Source of the DNA: Raffaelea ambrosiae
Taxonomy: Eukaryota; Ascomycota; Sordariomycetes; Ophiostomatales; Ophiostomataceae
DNA length: 64,000 nt
Direction: 5' to 3'
Assembly: GCA_002778195.1 (NCBI GenBank)
Contig: PCDI01000007.1
Span: 2,127,978 to 2,191,977, forward strand
Position numbers and translations under genes: made by a program. The first letter of the stretch is position 1, and every line of letters begins with the position of its first letter. Shown in pieces: positions 58,606-64,000 of the stretch. Under the pieces are notes generated by a model, which saw nothing but the letters and a program-made list of their open reading frames with translations, was not told the DNA's origin and made no database searches.

Positions 58606-59147
58606 TACGCAAGTGTGATACTAAGGTGGGCGATACCAACAGACGGAGCGCAACCCCGCCCTTTACCGGTTATTCGGGCTATTTTACTTCTCTGTCGGCG
58701 TTGTTGAGTGTCCGCATCAACCAGAACTATTGCCACGTCGTGTATGATAGGAAGCTTGTCATTCTACGCTCCGGCGTCCTGCCTCTGTTCTTCTCTTTGC
58801 GTCTACATCCCTGGATCGGCCGCGACAGAGATCACAGGCGCATCCGGGACAAAGGAGTTATGATAATTTACTTGGCCAACCACGGCCTATGTCGCACTGC
58901 TATGAGGGACCTCATCACACTCTTCACTAGATCATGCGCCGAAGTGGAAAGATAGATGGCCGACAAGTATGGCGCCTCGCAGTAGAGCATTGGATAAATC
59001 CTCGGTCAGGCAACATGGTCACCCATGGCCGTCAGCCCTATCATCGACATCTAAAAGTCTAGGCTGCTCAACGCAGTGGCATTAATTTTCGTAGATCATT
59101 TCCAGTGCTAATTACGAACCGGCCATGGCAATATTGCAAAAATCCGT
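58606..59147. other. Spacer between convergent genes
   Basis: 3' flanks of the aminotransferase (+) and the dioxygenase (-). A 109-codon plus-strand frame (58626-58955) has no domain and is not called. Confidence 0.5.
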
Positions 59148-60677
59148 TTATGACGCCGTTGGTTCGACGTCATACTCTACATCCGTTCGGATGACATATT
59201 TTGCGCCCTTCCTCACCCCCGTTCCTTCGTGCAACAATGCCCCACGCGTCTGACCATGCGGGAATATAGCCACGGCACCCATTACAGGTCGAACCGGATA
59301 CGCATTAAGCGTGCCCTCCAGTGCTGCTGGCAGGAAGAATGTCGTTTCCCCACCCTCAAACTCGTCGTTTAAATAAACCAGGAAGGTGAAGAGGGAACTC
59401 TGTTTCTTTCCTGCTGGTGACATGTCATAGACATACGTCTTGTCAGGGAGGATTCCCGAAGGTGGCCAAGCCCCGTCGATATGGCTCCTATATTCTGCCC
59501 CAGGGACGTAGCGATACACGCGGAAGCGTCGGTTGATCCCTCTGGCTAAACGGCCGTCGATAGAAGCAGGTACATACGACGCTATCCGTGCCCAAAGAGT
59601 GTCATGGAACGCGCTGTCAACGACCCAATAGAAGTTGTGGGCCAGGATACTGACGTCCCCATCCTCACGGATCGGCGAGTCGGGGAGAAACCCGACACTT
59701 TCGCCCGCGGCGATGATGGCCATGCATTCGTCGGGAGATAGGACGTTGGTCGCCAAGCCCAGGCCCGGAACGACAGGGTGGCTATGATAGGTGATAGGCG
59801 GGGATGCTCGCGACAAAGGGACGGCATCGGGCTCAGATGTGTACAGGATAGCTGGGTGGTGATTCGGCGGTTTGCGTTGCGGGCCATCTGTGACTTCAAT
59901 GACTGGGAGAGCATCAGTGAGGGAGCCTGGTGCCATTTTGAGAATGCTCTTGTCAAGAACAGAGTCGTAGACTTGATGCGGTGTCGTTGAGGACCGGAGG
60001 TCCCATGTTTTCTGCACGTTGATGGACGGAGAGTGGGAAGAATGGCGCACGGCATCCAAGTTGGAGTCGACGGGGCCGATGGTACGAAGAACGGCATCGA
60101 CGACAAGCAGGCGCTCCTTCTCTTCTTCTGCGCGCTCAGCCGTCCCCTTGCTACATGTAGGCAGTGTCGACAGGCCGCTGACGACATCGAGGTCTCGCAC
60201 CCAACGACATAGGGCCCCCAGCTTGGGCTCTTCTCCGCGGATTCGCATCTCTGCCAGCAGGATTCGGGCCTCCGTGAATTTTCCGTCTGTAAGCGCACCG
60301 GTAATCCTCGCTGTCAGGTTCGTACCTGCTCACGATCGTTAGCAAACCCCCGCTCCCCTCTCTGTTGTAGGGTACTGGCGATTGTGCGTGCCTGCAGCGT
60401 TGACACCTGTCGTACAGGCCTGACGAAACTCATGAGCAACGACGCGCAGATCCCTACAGGGTCTGGATTTGATCAGACCAGGGTAGGATGATAAAGTTTT
60501 CAGCGTGTCCACTGTGATCTCAAGCTCTTCCGGGGAAATAACCGTTAGGAGACTCTTCGGCTCAAACGGCTTGTCTTTTTGTGGTGACACAGACCGGGCT
60601 GCCTTTTGAGACCTTCTCTCACCGGGTCGGCCTTGCGCCTGAGCCTTTCGTTTTCGTGTGGAAGAGTTCAGCCCCAT
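59148..60677 (-). CDS. 2-oxoglutarate/Fe(II) dioxygenase, prolyl 4-hydroxylase-like
   Basis: Two exons, 60407-60677 and 59148-60325, give 482 codons. The intron has a canonical branch sequence (GCTAAC). The catalytic double-stranded beta-helix is C-terminal (about 270-480). The iron ligands are H372 and D374 (YRSHIDGAWPP) and H456 (ALLHEGTG), and K466 (GAKYVIRTDV) is the likely 2-oxoglutarate anchor. FTFLVYLNDEFEGGETTFF is the P4Hc signature. The first 40 residues are basic and Ser/Arg/Lys-rich (STRKRKAQAQGRPGERRSQK), possibly a nuclear or nucleolar signal. The region 45-210 is predicted helical and has no domain I recognise. The enzyme would hydroxylate a protein or small molecule using O2. 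All key residues are intact, in contrast with the dioxygenase relic at 23885-25011. Confidence 0.92.
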
Positions 60678-61011
60678 GATGTTGCCTACTACCTGCTATT
60701 ATGAGATTTTCAAATTCGAAGATCAGAAAACGCCGTCGTTAACGTGAGTGAATAAGCTAGTAACGGCTAACGCTTGTCAGTTTAAATCACGTGTGTAAGC
60801 ACGTGGTGATAAGCGTCTTCTATTAATCCCTTTACAAAAAAAAAACATCTAATAATATATGGTTCCAAAGTCAACTTCGTATATCTACACTGAATTTACA
60901 AGCGCTACCGCGCCTCCTCTAACTGTGTAGCAACATGATCAAACCAAAGTCCTACCCCCCCTTCTTATCACAAACCGCTACTGCTTTCTACCCCGTCTCA
61001 CCGCTCTAACC
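60678..61011. other. Boundary between genes and repeats
   Basis: Promoter side of the dioxygenase gene. Base composition shifts to AT-rich toward the right. No gene. Confidence 0.5.
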
Positions 61012-62545
61012 CCTACCATCTATTTCAAATCGGATGAGCTCGCTAATGTATTTTTTCTAGTAAAAAAACCCCTGCTCATCCGATTTAAAAAAGCGGGCCC
61101 GTTAAACTAGCGAGCTCATCCGATTTAACTTCTCAAGCTCATCCGATTTAAATCCCGGGGTCGTACGAAGGCGAGAAGACCACCGTTCGACTGCGTTCTC
61201 AATGGTTTACGCTCATTTCAATTTTTAAATCCGTACAAGCATTTATAAAAAGAATACACGCAATTGAAAAGAGGAAGAAAAAAGAAAGAAAACGAGTGTC
61301 GCGCTATACGATAAGCGATAAGAACAACGCACGGACATTTCCCTGCTTATCGATAAGCGCACGGACATTTCTAGCTGTTATACGTCGAGATGTTTTTTGT
61401 TGGTTAAGATATTTTATATCGTTTATATTATATAAGAAAAGATAAGACGTAAAGATTTCGCGTACGGCTTAATTAATTAAACAATAGTCGGATTGATTGA
61501 GCCGTACTTTTTTACTTTAACAGGTCGTCGGTTTGAGTGCGTACGATGTCTTTTTTTTTTTTTTGCTATTTGGTTTTTAACTACGTATAAAGAAATAAAA
61601 ATAGTATCGCGCGATAAAATAAAAAAAGCATTTACGCGTACGATTAATGGCGAAAACGAACGTTAGTAGTATAAATAGAAAGTAAGCTGTTTATGGGTTA
61701 GTTTATACGATAAATAGTTAAGTAAATAAAATCGTCGTAATAGTGAATAAAAAGGAGCGTAAGTAGATGGTTGAGAGTAAATAATGTACGATAAAAATAA
61801 TAAAAGCTTTTATCGTGTTTTTTTTAAATAATAAAACACTTATAAGAAATGCTTACGTATAAAAGAAAATTTTTTTTTTATATTTTTATAATTTACGATT
61901 TTACTCTTTCTTTTTTTTCTTCTTTTTTTCTTCGTATAAGCGACGATTATAATTACGATTATAATCACAACTTTATACTCTCTCTTCCTCCTCCCCCTCT
62001 CGTTACTTTATTCGTTTACTATTTAACGCTTTTTTTTAGTTTTCTTTTTTTTCTTTTTTTTTTACTCGTTGTTTAGCTCGTTTTCGTACGAGATTTTTTT
62101 TTTTTTTTTTTTTCTTACGTTTTTTACTACTACTCCCCCCCCCCTTTCGCTAACCTTTCTTTAGTCGTACGATAATAAATAATAATAATAATAATAATAA
62201 TAACGATAGCGTTTTTTTAAAGACGGTGATTGTAAGTAATGCGATGTTTTCATTATCTTTTAATATAAAGAAACTAATAATATATAATCGTACGAAAGCC
62301 TTCGTATTTCGTCGATGGGCGGGTAAGTCGGCGTTACGCGCTTTACGTTTCTCACCCTTTATATTAAAAGATAGTAGTTTATGTCGTACGTTTATAATAA
62401 CGTATAACGATACTTTTTAACCCGGTTTAATTATTTCGTTTTTATTATACGAAATCGTATTTAGTTAAAGTAAGTTTTTAACCATCGATCGTTATACGTA
62501 AATGCTTTATTTATTACGAGCCGCGATTAGCTTTATTTTAATAAC
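61012..62545 (+). repeat. RIP-mutated repeat, copy 1 (488-bp segment plus about 1.05-kb internal part)
   Basis: Starts CCTACCATCTATTTCAAATC. The first 488-490 bp recur at 62546 and 63034, and the following internal part recurs in copy 3. It contains four occurrences of the CTCATCCGATTTAA-type motif, two of them forming an exact 19-bp inverted repeat (61027-61045 and 61108-61126). The internal part has poly-T/poly-A runs, a (TAA)n run near 62176-62201 and a 16-bp inverted repeat (62255-62270 and 62357-62372). No coding potential remains. Compared with copy 3, nearly all differences are C-to-T or G-to-A. Confidence 0.88.
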
Positions 62546-63033
62546 CCTACTATATATTTCAAATCGAATGAGCTCGTTAGTATATTTTTTTAGTGAGAAA
62601 ACCCTTACTTATTCGATTTAAAAAAGCGGGCCCGTTGAACTAGCGAGCTCATCCGATTTAACTTCTCGAGTTTATTCGATTTAGATCCCGGGGTCGTACG
62701 AAGGCGAGAAGACCACCGTTTGACTGCGTTCTCAATGGTTTACGTTCATTTCAATTTTTAAATCCGTACGAGCATTTATGAGAAGAATGCACGTAATTGA
62801 AAAGAGGAAGAAAAAAGAAAGAAAACGAGTGTTGCGTCGTACGATAAGCGATAAAAGTAACGCACGGACATTTCTTACTTATCGATAAACGTACGGACAT
62901 TTTTAGCTATCGTACGTTAAGATGTTTTTTATTGGTTGGAATATTTTATATCGTTTATATTATATAAGAGAAGATAAAACGTAAAGATTCCGCGTACAGC
63001 TTAATTAATCAAACAATAGTTAAATTAGTTAAG
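62546..63033 (+). repeat. RIP-mutated repeat, copy 2 (488-bp segment only)
   Basis: It matches the first 488 bp of copies 1 and 3 with many transitions, and stops abruptly at 63033 where copy 3 begins. Its end lies inside the right arm of a 16-bp hairpin that is complete in copies 1 and 3. It is either the right terminal repeat of an element whose left repeat is 61012-61501, or a truncated tandem copy. Confidence 0.88.
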
Positions 63034-64000
63034 CCTACCATCTATTTTAAATCGGATGAGCTCGCTAGTGTATTTTTTTGGTGAGAAAACCCTTGCTCAT
63101 CCGATTTAAAAAAGCGGGCCCGTTAAACTAACGAGCTCATCCGATTTAACTTCTTAAGCTCATCCGATTTAAATCTCGGGGTTGTACGAAAGCGAAAAGA
63201 CCACCGTTCGACTGCGTTTTTAATAGTTTACGTCCATTTTAATTTTCAAATCCGTACGAGCATTTGCGAGAAGAATGTACGCAATTGAAAAGAGGAAGAA
63301 AAAAGAAAGAAAACGAGTGTCGCGCCGTACGATAAGCGATAAGAGTAACGCACGAACATTTCTTACTTATCGATAAGCGCACGGACATTTCTAGCTATCG
63401 TACGTCGAGATGTTTTTTATCGGCTGGGATATTCTACATCGTTTATGCTATATAAGAGAAGATAAGACGTAAAGATTCCGCGTACGGCTCAACTAATTAA
63501 ATAATAGTCGGATTAGTTGGGCCGTACTTTTGCTTTGACAGGTCGTCGGTTTGAGTGCGTACGATGTTTTTTTTTTTTTGCTATTTGGTTTTTGACTGCG
63601 CGTAAAGAAATAAAAACAGTATCGCGTGATAAGATAAAAAAAGCATTTACGCGTACGACTAATGGCGAAAACGAACGTTGGTAGTGTAGATAGAAAGCAA
63701 GCTGCTTATGGGTTAGTTCGTATGATAAATAGTTGAGTAAAGAAGATCGTTGTGATAACGAATAAAAAGGAGCGTGAGTAAATGGTTAGAAGTAAGTAGT
63801 GTACGATAAAAACAGTAAGAGCTCTCATCGTGCTTTCTTTAAACGGTAAAACACTTATAAGAAATGCTCACGTATAAGAGAAAATTTTTTCTTTGCATTT
63901 TTGTAATTTACGATCTTACCCTTTCTTTCTTTTCTCTTTTCTTTTTCGTACGAGCGACGATTATAATTACGATTACAACCACGACTCTATACCCCCCCCC
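63034..64000 (+). repeat. Repeat, copy 3 (cut by the window end; least mutated)
   Basis: The 488-bp segment 63034-63521 is followed by the same internal sequence as copy 1, collinear to the window end. It keeps many C and G positions that are T or A in copy 1. For example, the sequence around 63811-63851 has CTCTCATCGTGCTTTC where copy 1 (61805-61827) has T-rich equivalents. A hairpin with 16-bp arms (15 of 16 paired) lies at 63482-63497 and 63512-63527. The window ends in a run of C, which may be a sequencing or assembly edge. Confidence 0.86.

Noticed and set aside
58626..58955. 109-codon plus-strand frame after the aminotransferase
   Set aside because: Lies in the 3' flank, no domain, odd composition.
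61849..62076. 75-codon frame in the right-end repeat
   Set aside because: Phe/Tyr/Leu-rich product of poly-T tracts in RIP-mutated DNA.

Overview
The window comes from a filamentous ascomycete (Pezizomycotina, probably a Sordariomycete; genus not determinable by eye). Evidence: short GT-AG introns of about 45-90 nt, Zn2Cys6 regulators, an eqolisin protease, a family PL4 lyase, a full Sec3 exocyst gene, and AT-rich repeats at the right end whose copies differ almost only by C-to-T/G-to-A changes, as expected from RIP (repeat-induced point mutation). Most gene models below were spliced by hand. Exon phases and totals were checked to give open frames, but no transcript evidence was available.

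Left part (1-20.7 kb): a secreted sorbosone-dehydrogenase-like beta-propeller protein (-), Sec3 (-), a secreted glutamic peptidase (-), a 3.3-kb stretch without recognisable genes, a mitochondrial iron-type alcohol dehydrogenase/hydroxyacid-oxoacid transhydrogenase (-), then a divergent pair made of a xi-class glutathione transferase (-) and a flavin monooxygenase (+).

Middle part (20.7-30.5 kb): a decayed zone with the remains of an aldo-keto reductase and of a 2-oxoglutarate/Fe(II) oxygenase, next to an intact Zn2Cys6 regulator and an intact rhamnogalacturonan lyase. The two pseudogenes, the FMO and the regulator look like what is left of an accessory metabolic cluster.

Right part (32.2-60.7 kb): a dense run of twelve intact genes that read as a catabolic cluster. 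They are a HyuA-type hydantoinase fused to a DUF917 domain, an MmgE/PrpD protein, a LURP-one/tubby-like protein, a D-2-hydroxyacid dehydrogenase, a Zn2Cys6 regulator, an allantoate-permease-type MFS transporter, a full-length 5-oxoprolinase-type ATP-dependent amidohydrolase, a DAO-family FAD oxidoreductase, a second Zn2Cys6 regulator, an APC amino-acid permease, a class III aminotransferase and a prolyl-hydroxylase-like dioxygenase. Together they could import a cyclic amide or amino acid, open the ring with ATP, and oxidise or transaminate the product. The substrate is not known. Several divergent promoters in this block carry CGG/CCG dyads typical of Zn2Cys6 binding sites.

Right edge (61.0-64.0 kb): three copies of a non-coding, RIP-mutated repeat. 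A 488-bp segment flanks a 1.05-kb internal segment on both sides and then occurs a third time, so it is either an LTR-like non-autonomous element or a tandem array.
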